In this document: positions 54,701 to 61,486 of the stretch, piece after piece
How the letters are laid out: every line of letters begins with the position of its first letter
How positions within the stretch are numbered: position 1 is the first letter of the stretch
Assembly (NCBI GenBank): GCA_008694505.1
Contig: VZDJ01001050.1
Location: 62,001 to 126,000, forward strand
Reading direction: 5' to 3'
DNA length: 64,000 nucleotides
DNA from: Cyanoderma ruficeps
Lineage: Eukaryota > Chordata > Aves > Passeriformes > Timaliidae
Made by a program: the position numbers and the translations under genes
The notes under the pieces: model-generated
Database searches by the model: none
What the model was told of the DNA's origin: nothing
The model's input: only the letters and a program-made list of their open reading frames with translations

Positions 54701-57700
54701 CAGCTTTCTTTAACAAATAACATGTAAAATTAAGACAATGTACAGGAGAAAGTTGGGCAGTTTTGTGAGAAGAAACAAAAGGCTGGTTTTGGTCCTAAAC
54801 AACTTTTTTGTAGTAACAAATTTAGCTAAAAGCCTTCTTAAAAATCCCCAGTTTTATAAGCATTGGATCTGATCCTACAATTAGAGCTGTAATATGATTC
54901 ATTGTGTTATTCTATCATATAGATTAAGTAATTTTATGATCTTTAATTAAAGAAACCCACCAACAATAGCAATAATAATAACAATAATAGTAATAATAAT
55001 AATAGTAATAACCCAGTGCAAATTTACAGCAGTGAAAGTTGGGANGTTCTATGTAGAAAGCAGAAAGCAAAAGTAGCTTGCTTCTTTTAGGTTGCTTCTT
55101 CAGAGAATTTAAGGAATCAATAGGTCTAACACTTCTACATGTACAACAAGTCAGTTTGTATATAACTCTTCCCAAGTACATTTCTCATCAATTTCTTGGA
55201 TTAGTATGACTGGTTTTGACTTTTCAGCCAAATGGTGCAGCTAATTGTAGAATCATTATTTTTTTTTTCGGAATTTTCTGATAAAGTTTACTGTATCTTT
55301 CATAGACCATGGCTACTCTTTTTGCCTTTCATTGGAAGCCTAACACTGTTTCATCCTTTCAGCAGATAGTTCAGTTATGGGCATTTTCAGTGTCTAAACT
55401 TTCAACATGAAAATGGTGCCGCTGTCATGATTTTTCACAGAGAAGCACCACTGCTGTCCTCAGCTATGGCTGAAATGTTTAAAGCAAACTCACAAATCAT
55501 ACACTTCACAGCAGCTTGTATGACATGTGGTCCCCTGGGATCCCTGGGCTGGAGAGACTGAAGGGATAGCAGAAAACTAGGGTCATTCTGGCTGTGTAAG
55601 TAGAAGAGACTGCCCAGACTGAAAGCATCTGGTTCATGATTCTGACTTCAGGGAAGCAATACTCATTTTTGGCTATGATATTGATGGGACATGTTTTTGG
55701 GNNNNNNNNNNNNNNNNNNNNNNNNNNNNNNNNNNNNNNNNNNNNNNNNNNNNNNNNNNNNNNNNNNNNNNNNNNNNNNNNNNNNNNNNNNNNNNNNNNN
55801 NNNNNNNNNNNNNNNNNNNNNNNNNNNNNNNAGGAAGGAAGGAAGGAAGGACAGAAAATACCCATGTTGCTTCCTTTGAGAGAAGTTAAACATGAGGTGT
55901 GAGCTTCATGAAACAGAGTGAGTGTATAAATCATTATTCTAACATACACGATCAGTGCAGCCAATTTCCTGGTTTTGTTGCTGTGATAATCTGAAGTGTG
56001 ATGACAAAGAATAAGCTTGACTTCTAAATGCAGGAGCAGGCTATTCCAGAAGGACTGCACCCTGTGGAAAAGCAACCCACACTGGAGCAGTTCATGAAGA
56101 GCTGTACCTCGTGAGATGGACTCCAGCATGCTGAAGTTGTTAATGGAGGACTGTCTCCCCAGGGAGGGATCCCACACTGGAGCAGGGAGAAGACTCCTCT
56201 CCCTGAGCCGTGACAGGAACAACGTGTGATGAACTGATTTTAACCTCTAGTCCCCGTCTCACTTTGCCCCTTACAGGGAGGAGGAAGAGGAAAGGAGGGA
56301 GGGGTAGGGGAGAAGTTTTTGAGATTTGTTTTACTTCTCTTTATCTTCCTCTGATTTTTTTATTGGCAATAAATTCAACTCATTTCCCCTAGTCTGTTTT
56401 GCCTGTGATGGTAATCAGTGAGTGACCTCTCCCATTCCTTATCTCAACCCATGTGCCTTCAGTTACAATTTCTCTCCCCATCTGGTTGCAGAGAGCAGCT
56501 TTGGTGGGTACCTGGCAACCAGCCAGGATCAACCCACCACTCTGCAACTTTGCAGCTTCAACTGTTGTATGCAGAAATTACTTATACTCTCAAAACCCTA
56601 AAAAAGGATTTGAAGTTCAGGAATTTATTTTGCAAACAGGGAAAATTAAACTAGAAACTGGAAATTTTAAATGTGTTGTCCTTGGCATACCCATTAATTC
56701 TGCCTATAAAGACAGTTCATATTGTGGAACTTCAAATCACTATTTCCTTAATGACCGTGCTTATTGACTTAAGCATTGAGGTTCAAACTAGTTGTAATAT
56801 ACCAATGGGACATATTATAAGCTGAGCTAAACTCAAAATGAGACCCAAAGATCTGAAAAGTAATCTGTATTTCTTTAAAAAAAGGAGAAAGTATAGGACA
56901 CTGAAATTACACAGATATCCATAGAGAAAGGGATCTAAAATGTTCAGGAAGAACAAGACGATTAGGAAGAATAAGAACATATAACATACTGGGATTTTTG
57001 TTTGATAAATGCTGTTGTTTGGTCTGGGTCACTCTGCATTTGAAAGTAAAACTACAGAGGAAAAAAATTATGTTCAAACATTAATTTCTATTAATTCCTA
57101 TTAATTTTGTAGGTGTTTCACACAAAGAACTAAGGGAAGTTATACCTCTCTTCATGGGAAAAAAATACATTTATGTTTACATAATACGGAGAGGCAAGGT
57201 GCCTGCAGCTTGCATCATTTCTGAATTATCATAGTCTTGGGTACTGGCCTATGCCTTGAAGCATCTCTGAGTTAGTTACTGCATAACTTTTCCAAAAACT
57301 TCTCTCTATCTCTGTAAATAAAATAAAAAAAAAAAAAAGAATCTGTAACCACACTCTTTGAATCAAAGATTCAGGGATACAGATTGCTCTATACACAAAA
57401 TTGGTTTTGGTTGCCCTAAGTAAAATCAGACACCTCTTCTGACTTTAACTACTAAGTGGCCAGCAGGCAAAACAAAGGCTTTGGCTCAAAATGTCATAAT
57501 TAAACAAAGACTCATAAATATACCAGTAAGGTACTGCTAGTTTTAAACCTCCAAACAACATGAAAAATAAAGGATAAATCTGATAGAGGGATCTTATAAT
57601 TTCCAGATGCTGCACCTTTTTACAAATGCATTTTTGGCAATGAGTGAAATCCATCACCTTTAATTCAGGAGTGAGTACTGGGGCACACAGAAACAGTACA

Positions 57701-60700
57701 GCTAACCTTCAATTGCTGTAATCTGAAGAACTCCTTGTGAGCACACAATAGGCCATGGGTTGACCCAGTCTTGCATACAAAGAAATATATTCCTATGGTT
57801 AGTTAAGAAAATTAATGCTCTCATTTGACCTACTGGGAAAAATGTTCTATGTCTATGTAAACATAAAACTGATCTTAAAATCACTTTTACTAATTCAGGA
57901 TTCTTGCACATAATTAAATAAAGATAAGTTTTATGTATAATATTGCATCTCAAGAACTTTAAATTTCTTCTTTGTTGTCATAACACTTAGATCAGTGCAA
58001 GCTGATAGGAGGGTAAAAGTCGCTATCAGTAGTTTTGCTCTGAGCAATCCAGAAAACATATCTCTTTTCCTTCAACATAGTGCAATTGTTGCAAAGAGCC
58101 AGCTGTTATAGAATCATAGAATATGCTGAGTTGGAAAGGACCCATCAGGATCATCTAGTCCAACACCTGTGCCTGTGCGGGATACTCCAAGTATCAGAAC
58201 ATGTGCCTGAGAGCATTGTACAAACGGTTCTTAAAGTCAAACAAGCTGATGCTGTGACCACTTTCCTGGGGAGCTGTTCCAGTGCCAACCACCGTCAGGG
58301 TGAAGAACCTCTTTCCTGATACCCAGCTTAAACTTCTACTTAGCTTCATGCCATTTCCTAAAGTCCTGTCACTGGTCATGTGAGTGAAGAGATGCGTACT
58401 TGCCCCTCCTTTTCCTCTTGTGAGGATGTAGAAGGCCACAACGAGGTTTCCCCTCAGTCTCCTCTTCACCATCCTCATTGCCCTTCTTTGGACACTCTCT
58501 AACAGTTTCATGTCTTTCTCATATTGTGGCACCCAAACCAGCCCCCAGCACTTGAGGCGAGGCTGCCCCAGCTCAGAGCAGAGCAGGACAATCCCCTCCC
58601 TTGCCCGGCTGGTGATGCTGTGCCTGATGCACCCCAGGACAGGGTTGGCCCTCCTGGCTGCCAGGGCACTGCTGGCTCATGTTCAGCTTTCCATCAACCA
58701 GGAATTCCAGGTCCCTTTCTGCAGGGCTGCTCTGCAGGATTTCATTCTTCAATCTGCATACAAAACCAGGGTTTCCCTGTACCGGGTGCAGAATTTGGCT
58801 CTTGCTGTTGTTATACTGCGTAAGAAACATACTTCACTTTTTAATCTTCAGGATCTTTTACAGAATGTACATCTTAGGAGGCTTCAGTTTTTGCAGTTGT
58901 GACAAACCATATCTGTATTATTAGAGTTGTCTGCTGCACTGCTCCATGCATTCCAGAGACATCTCACCTCACTAAAATGCTGCTTTTCTTCCAGGATCAT
59001 TATGAACCCTCAAAAACTACTGGGACACATGATTACTTTGTTTACAGTATGTCAACCATTTTAGGTAAGTGGTAGTCTGCAGCTCCTACTGCAAATGAAT
59101 AGAAATAATACCTAAAATCATATTTTGTCTTCTCTGAAGTTTACATGCATTCCCTAGTCTTACAGAAATAAGTTTATCCACACAAACGTTACAGAGAAAG
59201 AATGCTCCACTTGTTTTTTTGTAACACTATGTTTTCCCAGTCTTTTAAATAACCTTTAGAGAAGCAAAGGAAGACCATTGCTTTTAAAGAAAGCTCACAA
59301 TTTATAATTGCAAATTCCATACTCTTTATCATTCTGGACTACTTAGGTAGAACTAACTACTGCTGTCATAGATAGTAAAGCAATTACTCTCCTACAGCAT
59401 ATACTTAGGGCAAATCTAATTATGCATTTTTTAATGCAGTACCTCTACTGCAACAAAAATGTGACTGGCTAACAGAGACACAATGAGACAATAATACTCT
59501 GAGTTGCTTTACATTTACCACACCCATTTTTCACTGTGAGGAATACAGCATGAGAATTTATATTTTAATTTATTTTGGTCATCCTCAAAAATGCAGTAAT
59601 TGTAAATATGGAAAATTTGTTGAAGAAACTGAATGCTGAAGAACATGGAAAATATAAAGTCATTTATGCATTAAAATTTTTTCTACCATATTATGATATA
59701 TAAGAAAAGGGTTATTTTAACTAAAATTACTCAGGGATACTAGTGCCAGTATACTTGTTCATTCTCAAGCCACAGAGAAATAACATCAGTCTTTACAGTT
59801 TTAGTCGTGCAGCTACCTTCAGACTTCCAAGTAAAAATTGTCATAAGAATGCAAATTACTTTATTTTAGTCCTAGATGCTTAGGAACTCTGTTTCTAAGG
59901 GAAAGTTTGAGAAAAAGTACACTTCATATTTGTACTAAATCAGAAATCAGCCTGCTCCAATATTCTGGGCCACTATATGCAAAAAAACTTTTAATCTTTT
60001 TCCCATCCAGATTTTTGTGCTTCCAGTCAAGTTTTTAAAAGATCTGAAAACAGAAAATAAGACTAAAAATAGTCTGTCTTATCAGGCAGTCTAGAATTTT
60101 GAGATACATTCCCTTGGTTTAGGTCAAGAGATCTAGATGGTTGCCTTCTTCAGCTCACAAATGAGATTAGCCCAGGCACTATCTACTGTATTTCATTTAC
60201 CTCAGGACTGCTTCTGGCTCCAAATAGAAAATCAAAGAGAAAAGAAACAGGGAAGAAAGCTTAAAAAAAACCGAACACAAAACCAAACCAAACAACCAAC
60301 AAACAAACAAAAACACCCCAAAAAACCCCAACAAAAAACAAACATCCCCCACCCCCCCAAAAAACCAACGCCAAAAAAGAGAAGTTGAAAATACACTAGA
60401 AAGCCAACAACACATCAAGTCTACATAGATTTTAAGGTCATGGTGCAATGAAACATGAACCTACACTCAACTATTTTTGAGACTTAGGTGTGTTCAGAAC
60501 CTAACAGAGATGGTGAAAAAGTCCTTCCCTTCATCAACCAGTAGCTCACATGTAGTTTAGAAGAATAAAGTCTGATGTAGATAAAGTAATTTAACAGGAG
60601 CAAATACAGGGCACCGGTGTATAAATAAAAGCACAAAGGTAATAAAATACCAAATCAGGATGCAAATAAATTGGTTGAATGGCCAAGAGATCCCCACACT

Positions 60701-61486
60701 GTGAAGCAAAGGGTCAAAAAGTCCCTGTTTCTTACTGGTAACAAATAAGGATGCTACGATCCAAGGAGACATAGTAGCTTTTTTTCACTTTAGTGCCTCA
60801 TTTCTTGCCATGTGGGTTTCTGATTTACAGGGAGCAATAATCCTTAAAGATAATGTAATTTGATAGACCTGGAAAACTTTGATGTATCCAAATTAAAAGT
60901 GACAACATTATTTTCTACTGGTGCTTCAAATCAGATATGCTACAGCAGCTAACTATAGAGAAGAGTTTGAAAACAAGTAATAAATTCCTTCAAAAGAACC
61001 CCAAGGAAACAGCGTAAAGTTGGAAAATAATCTTTGAGATGACACATATCTCCCCCTTCCAGCCCTGCCCGTCCCTCCCTCCCAAAAAACAAAAGTAGAA
61101 GAAATTAATTTAAGTGAATAGAAACAGATGATTAAAATAAAGACCCTAAAATGACACAAGTATGGAGGAGGAGAGGGAGACAGCATGTGAGAGAGAACTG
61201 AGGAGAGGAGTCATGAGGAGAGGGATTGAGGCAGGGCTTCTCTCCTTACTTGGCACAAGCCACTGATGCACATGTCCAGGGATTCAGTGTAGCACCGTGT
61301 CCCATCCAGAACTTTTGGTGCCAGCTCCACAACCAGAGCCGTTCCTCTGGCCTGGCACTTCAGTGAGCATGGGTTGTCAGGGTCATTAGAGACGGGAAGC
61401 CATTCATACAACTGCCCCTGGTACTTGACGTCGTTGTGAGCAGAGCACTGCTGGGCACGAAAATCACCTGCTTCTAGTGGGCAGTC
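9606..61486 (-). CDS. ADAMTSL3: ADAMTSL3, internal nine-exon part (gene span)
   Basis: The span covers nine coding exons separated by eight GT-AG introns of about 0.5 to 15.5 kb. Exon phases agree at every junction and the joined frame has no stop: 417 complete codons plus one base. Visible product: cysteine-rich module (residues 1-106), spacer (about 107-221), TSR (about 222-282), short linker (283-299), TSR (about 300-360), and the start of another TSR (361-417). There is no metalloprotease domain, as expected for the ADAMTS-like group, although its absence cannot be proven because the 5' end is outside the window. The protein is known as a secreted matrix glycoprotein. Wording such as [24 protein letters not shown] and [14 protein letters not shown] matches my memory of ADAMTSL3 better than its paralogue ADAMTSL1. 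Remaining doubt is mainly between those two. Both ends of the gene are missing. Confidence 0.87.
9754..11077 (-). other. Intron between two TSR exons (1.3 kb)
   Basis: No repeat family is recognised. T- and G-rich stretches at 10200-10270 and 10760-10800 create chance open frames on the plus strand (up to 146 codons from 10008), which lack any domain signal. Confidence 0.7.
11078..11282 (-). CDS. ADAMTSL3: ADAMTSL3 exon: complete TSR
   Basis: A 205-nt exon completing Arg300 and encoding residues 301-368, ending in phase 0. Acceptor ttttttcccag, donor TCTCCG|GTAATC. It contains [16 protein letters not shown] (an O-fucosylation-type CSSSC motif), then [23 protein letters not shown] and QPCNIFDCP, a full TSR, followed by NWLAQEWSP, the tryptophan strand of the next TSR. 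The TSR-to-TSR junction inside one exon is normal for this family. Confidence 0.93.
11283..12840 (-). other. Intron upstream of the TSR exon (1.6 kb)
   Basis: Ordinary AT-rich intron with a (TTTG)n-like run at 11380-11430. No gene or transposon recognised. Confidence 0.7.
12841..12891 (-). CDS. ADAMTSL3: ADAMTSL3 51-nt linker exon
   Basis: A 51-nt exon recognised only by homology and phase. It completes Ser283 with T, encodes [16 protein letters not shown] (284-299) and ends with CG of Arg300. Acceptor gttcctaacag, donor CCTCG|GTATGT. It supplies the cysteine-free linker between two TSRs. Its length is a multiple of three, so skipping it would keep the frame. I am confident because both split codons resolve correctly with the flanking exons. 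Confidence 0.9.
12892..20699 (-). other. Intron between linker exon and TSR exon (7.8 kb)
   Basis: Mostly unique AT-rich sequence. It contains a GC-richer, frame-dense patch at about 15950-16435 and a CR1 tail at 19970-20222 on the plus strand. Nothing else is supported. Confidence 0.65.
19970..20222 (+). mobile_element. CR1 LINE 3' fragment
   Basis: Sense CR1 wording is clear: tggcacagattgcccagagagg, gtggagtttgtctcactgagg, atattcaagaaccatcaggacatgatcctgtg, gtcccttccaacctgacccattctgtgattctgtgg. The terminal ATTCTGTG repeats are present at about 20204-20219. It is 5'-truncated and antisense to ADAMTSL3. Confidence 0.88.
20700..20838 (-). CDS. ADAMTSL3: ADAMTSL3 exon: rest of the TSR
   Basis: A 139-nt exon that completes Gly237, encodes residues 238-282 and ends with AG of Ser283. 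Acceptor gtattgcag, donor GCAAG|GTCGGT, a weaker donor than its neighbours. The peptide runs [20 protein letters not shown] then [18 protein letters not shown] and NLDPCPA, finishing the six-cysteine TSR begun in the preceding exon. The [14 protein letters not shown] wording is highly characteristic of the ADAMTSL1/ADAMTSL3 pair. Confidence 0.92.
20839..21369 (-). other. Short intron splitting a TSR (531 bp)
   Basis: The intron divides the TSR after Gly-Gly-G|ly. No repeat or extra gene is seen. Confidence 0.75.
21370..21481 (-). CDS. ADAMTSL3: ADAMTSL3 exon: end of spacer, start of next TSR
   Basis: A 112-nt exon encoding residues 200-236 plus one base of Gly237. Acceptor tctttttcag, donor GGAG|GTAAAT. 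The first half ([17 protein letters not shown]) closes the spacer. The second half ([14 protein letters not shown]) opens a thrombospondin type 1 repeat and holds a C-x-x-S-C-x-x-G motif, the consensus for O-fucosylation by POFUT2. The next exon is only 531 bp away, the closest pair in the window. Confidence 0.92.
24207..24835 (-). mobile_element. CR1 LINE 3' fragment with RT C-terminal remnant
   Basis: The plus strand starts agaatcacagaataaaccaggcttg, the antisense tail of a CR1. Read on the minus strand, an open frame of about 179 codons (24825-24286) carries the recognisable end of CR1 ORF2: [50 protein letters not shown] and EIFKKRL. It is 5'-truncated within the reverse transcriptase region. 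This is not a host gene. Confidence 0.9.
25321..25555. repeat. Unidentified ~230-bp repeat, copy 1
   Basis: This segment is strongly similar to 31653-31880, in the same direction. Shared landmarks in order are atatttgcagtcat, tggtgatgactgct, gtggaacatgaagtgactac, cccaagattctctgttta, gaggttttagcacagac and gtgaacaaatatgacac. I do not recognise the family. It lies just 5' of the promoter-like stretch that precedes the long CR1. Confidence 0.8.
25783..25896. repeat. 19-bp tandem array, about six units
   Basis: Units of 19 bp based on gggtgtggcacatctcgaa start at 25783, 25802, 25821, 25840, 25859 and 25878; the last is decayed. Each unit differs from its neighbour by one to a few bases. The array sits directly upstream of the long CR1, so it may be part of that element's 5' end or of an older element it landed in. 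Confidence 0.9.
26164..27062 (+). pseudogene. CR1 ORF1 remnant with esterase-like domain
   Basis: The first open part (26164-26421) has a short coiled-coil-like stretch ([17 protein letters not shown]), as in CR1 ORF1 proteins. The second (26566-26898) has [11 protein letters not shown], where CR1 esterases usually read G-D-S, so the Asp of the nucleophile motif is replaced by Tyr while Ser stays. After an in-frame stop at 26896-26898 the frame continues to a DGLHLSVKG block, the D-x-x-H catalytic motif. The function is known only for the family: an SGNH/GDSL-type esterase of unclear role in retrotransposition. The copy is broken by a frame change and stops. Confidence 0.75.
27120..27973 (+). 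pseudogene. CR1 ORF2 endonuclease remnant
   Basis: The frame starting near 27066 contains [15 protein letters not shown], the N-terminal block of the APE-type endonuclease, and [10 protein letters not shown], a conserved internal block. The usual T-E-T-W-W motif with the catalytic Glu reads I-M-K-M-W-W here. A stop at 27552-27554 with a frame change precedes [13 protein letters not shown], where the usual Asp of G-D-F-N is Asn. The SDHE block with the catalytic His follows near 27760. Loss of two catalytic residues plus frame breaks indicates a dead enzyme. Confidence 0.8.
28477..29506 (+). pseudogene. CR1 ORF2 reverse transcriptase remnant
   Basis: The palm motifs are readable: [21 protein letters not shown] (motif A region), [19 protein letters not shown] (motif B), then after a stop at 28777-28779 and a frame change [10 protein letters not shown] (motif C, F-A-D-D). 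Further C-terminal blocks follow: [43 protein letters not shown] and [20 protein letters not shown]. At least three frame changes are needed to read through, so it is inactive. Confidence 0.85.
31653..31880. repeat. Unidentified ~230-bp repeat, copy 2
   Basis: The second copy of the sequence at 25321-25555, same direction, about 6.3 kb away. Differences are scattered substitutions and small indels (for example a missing 'ga' where copy 1 has acaacagaggagagg). It ends about 10 bp before the solo LTR at 31893, which may have landed in it and cut off its continuation. Confidence 0.8.
31893..32565 (+). mobile_element. Solo ERV LTR with 5-bp target-site duplication
   Basis: A 673-bp LTR. It starts TGTCCTAGG and ends CCAGGACA, an imperfect terminal inverted repeat of the TG...CA type. 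It is flanked by GTCCC on both sides (31888-31892 and 32566-32570), a 5-bp target-site duplication as is usual for ERVL/class III and some other avian ERVs. AATAAA at 32432-32437 is a plausible polyadenylation signal. No internal retroviral genes flank it, so it is a recombined solo LTR, antisense to ADAMTSL3. Confidence 0.88.
33078..33805 (+). mobile_element. Solo LTR of a second family
   Basis: The order is LTR-like: a G-rich start, a U3-like part with a 42-bp tandem duplication (atgggccattacgactcccc at 33195 and 33237), a TATA-like GGATAAAA at 33363-33370, a pyrimidine-rich leader, an AGTAAA possible polyadenylation signal at 33682-33687, then tttgcctgagagcccttaat and a terminal ...gggaaccccagtttccctggcag. 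The 3' wording matches my memory of songbird LTRs. Exact ends and target-site duplication are not resolved. Confidence 0.7.
36166..36323 (-). CDS. ADAMTSL3: ADAMTSL3 exon: spacer domain core
   Basis: A 158-nt exon completing Tyr147 and encoding residues 148-199, ending in phase 0. Acceptor tatttgtcag, donor ATCAAG|GTGAGG. Signatures are [25 protein letters not shown], and [19 protein letters not shown], typical of the ADAMTS spacer. An N-glycosylation sequon (NSS) lies at about residue 172. An 11-bp perfect hairpin lies about 290 nt upstream in transcript direction (36615-36641). Confidence 0.92.
36324..39185 (-). other. Intron inside the spacer (2.9 kb)
   Basis: It contains the 27-nt perfect hairpin at 36615-36641 and a TG/CA-rich run at 38708-38762. 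No transposon recognised. Confidence 0.7.
36615..36641. other. 11-bp perfect hairpin
   Basis: AGTCACGCTCC and GGAGCGTGACT are exact reverse complements around the 5-nt loop TATGT. It is GC-richer than the surroundings and intronic. Function unknown. Confidence 0.85.
39186..39260 (-). CDS. ADAMTSL3: ADAMTSL3 exon: start of spacer domain
   Basis: A 75-nt exon, too short to stand out as an open frame. It begins with the last two bases of Leu122, encodes residues 123-146 ([20 protein letters not shown] followed by PDHL) and ends with the first base of Tyr147. Acceptor cttcccacag, donor TTAT|GTAAGT. The pattern VVAIPxGSRxVRLxLKGPxHL is the first beta-strand region of the ADAMTS spacer domain. The 1/1 phase fits both neighbours. 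Confidence 0.9.
43146..43630 (-). mobile_element. CR1 LINE 3' fragment
   Basis: The plus strand reads gaatcatacaatcctggaatggcttaggtgggaaggacc, then ccctgccatgtgcagggattcc, ctgctcaaagccctgtccagcctggccctgg and gggatggggccgccacagcttctctgggcagcctgtgcc. This is antisense CR1, so the element is on the minus strand. It is GC-rich compared with the intron, which produces a 172-codon chance frame on the plus strand. Confidence 0.88.
44671..44860. repeat. (CCCTT)n microsatellite containing assembly gap
   Basis: cccttcccttcccttcccttcc runs into N at 44695-44820 (126 N) and resumes at 44821 with the same pentamer until about 44858. The true array length is unknown. Confidence 0.95.
45642..45768 (-). CDS. 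ADAMTSL3: ADAMTSL3 exon: end of cysteine-rich module
   Basis: This 127-nt exon encodes residues 80-121 plus the first base of codon 122. The acceptor is ttcttgccag and the donor AAAC|GTAAGC. The peptide begins [20 protein letters not shown] and continues with [12 protein letters not shown], the conserved end of the ADAMTS/ADAMTSL cysteine-rich module, with cysteines at 83, 96, 99 and 106. The donor base C is completed by TG in the next exon to give Leu, which confirms the junction. The exon sits alone between introns of 15.5 and 6.4 kb. Confidence 0.92.
50330..50600 (+). repeat. Possible LTR-like fragment
   Basis: TATA-like gttataagtg near 50410 is followed about 65 bp later by AATAAA at about 50476, spacing seen in short avian LTRs. 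The 3' part (50520-50580, ctggaaatgccctgaagtaaaaagttttcata...) resembles 49515-49575. No ends or target duplication found, so tentative. Confidence 0.35.
54295..54333. repeat. Poly-C tract followed by CA repeat
   Basis: About 21 C residues with one N (54308), then cgccacacacacaca. The C run gives a G-run in the ADAMTSL3 transcript direction. The N and homopolymer length reflect sequencing uncertainty. Confidence 0.9.
54359..54455 (-). mobile_element. Short CR1 tail
   Basis: gaaccacaaaatagaatcatggactagtttgggttctaagggacttctaaaggtcatctagg matches the antisense 3' end of CR1 (usual wording agaatcatagaatggtttgggttggaagggacc...catctag). Severely truncated. Confidence 0.8.
54965..55012. repeat. (AAT)n-like trinucleotide repeat
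   Basis: Imperfect run of aataataacaataatagtaataataat. A single N occurs nearby at 55046. Confidence 0.9.
55702..55850. repeat. Assembly gap with (GGAA)n repeat
   Basis: 130 N (55702-55831) followed by aggaaggaaggaaggaagg. The gap probably lies in a tetranucleotide microsatellite of unknown length. Confidence 0.9.
55955..56540 (+). mobile_element. ERVL-like LTR (solo or 5'-truncated)
   Basis: Wording typical of a widespread avian ERVL LTR: gctgtgataatctgaagtgtgatgac, gcaggagcaggctattccagaaggactgcaccctgtgg, tcccacactggagcag, gacaggaacaacgtgtgatgaactga, AATAAA at 56368-56373, tgttttgcctgtgatggtaatcagtgagtgacctctccc, and the terminal tttggtgggtacctggcaaccagccaggatcaacccacca. Plus strand, antisense to ADAMTSL3. 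The 5' boundary and duplication are not resolved. Confidence 0.82.
58107..58830 (-). mobile_element. CR1 LINE 3' fragment
   Basis: The plus strand starts tagaatcatagaatatgctgagttggaaaggacccatcaggatcatctagtccaac, the antisense CR1 tail of a subfamily with a gagttgg variant. Minus-strand reading gives the RT C-terminal wording with frame breaks (for example [21 protein letters not shown]). The element is 5'-truncated and lies in the same orientation as the host gene. Confidence 0.88.
60262..60366. repeat. A/C-rich low-complexity run
   Basis: About 100 bp made of aaacc, aaacaaac and ccccaaaa motifs ending in cccccaaaaaacc. It creates an artificial 83-codon frame rich in Lys, Asn, Pro and Thr. 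Possibly a decayed microsatellite or poly-A tail. Confidence 0.8.
61250..61486 (-). CDS. ADAMTSL3: ADAMTSL3 exon: cysteine-rich module
   Basis: This 237-nt exon encodes 79 residues, phase 0 at both ends. The acceptor is a pyrimidine tract ending ctgcag and the donor is CAA|GTAAGG. It carries seven cysteines (positions 2, 14, 40, 44, 65, 73, 78) and the family signatures [36 protein letters not shown] and [10 protein letters not shown]. This is the cysteine-rich module that follows the first thrombospondin repeat in ADAMTS and ADAMTSL proteins; it has no catalytic role and is thought to mediate matrix binding. It is the 5'-most exon seen here and is followed by the longest intron in the window (15.5 kb). 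The preceding exon, expected to end in phase 0, was not found up to position 64000. Confidence 0.92.

Larger units (their letters stand above)
45769..61249 (-). other. Largest intron (15.5 kb)
   Basis: No exon recognised. Contents include LTR-like and unidentified segments at 49500-51240, a poly-C run with CA repeat (54295-54333), CR1 fragments (54359-54455 and 58107-58830), an (AAT)n run (54965-55012), a gap with GGAA repeat (55702-55850), an ERVL-like LTR (55955-56540) and an A/C-rich run (60262-60366). The stretch 46170-49300 shows nothing I can name. Confidence 0.7.

Noticed and set aside
55506..56222. A 238-codon minus-strand frame
   Set aside because: It spans the N gap at 55702-55831 and otherwise covers antisense LTR sequence, so it is an artefact.
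60137..60388. A Lys/Pro/Thr-rich 83-codon frame
   Set aside because: It is translated from an A/C-rich low-complexity repeat.
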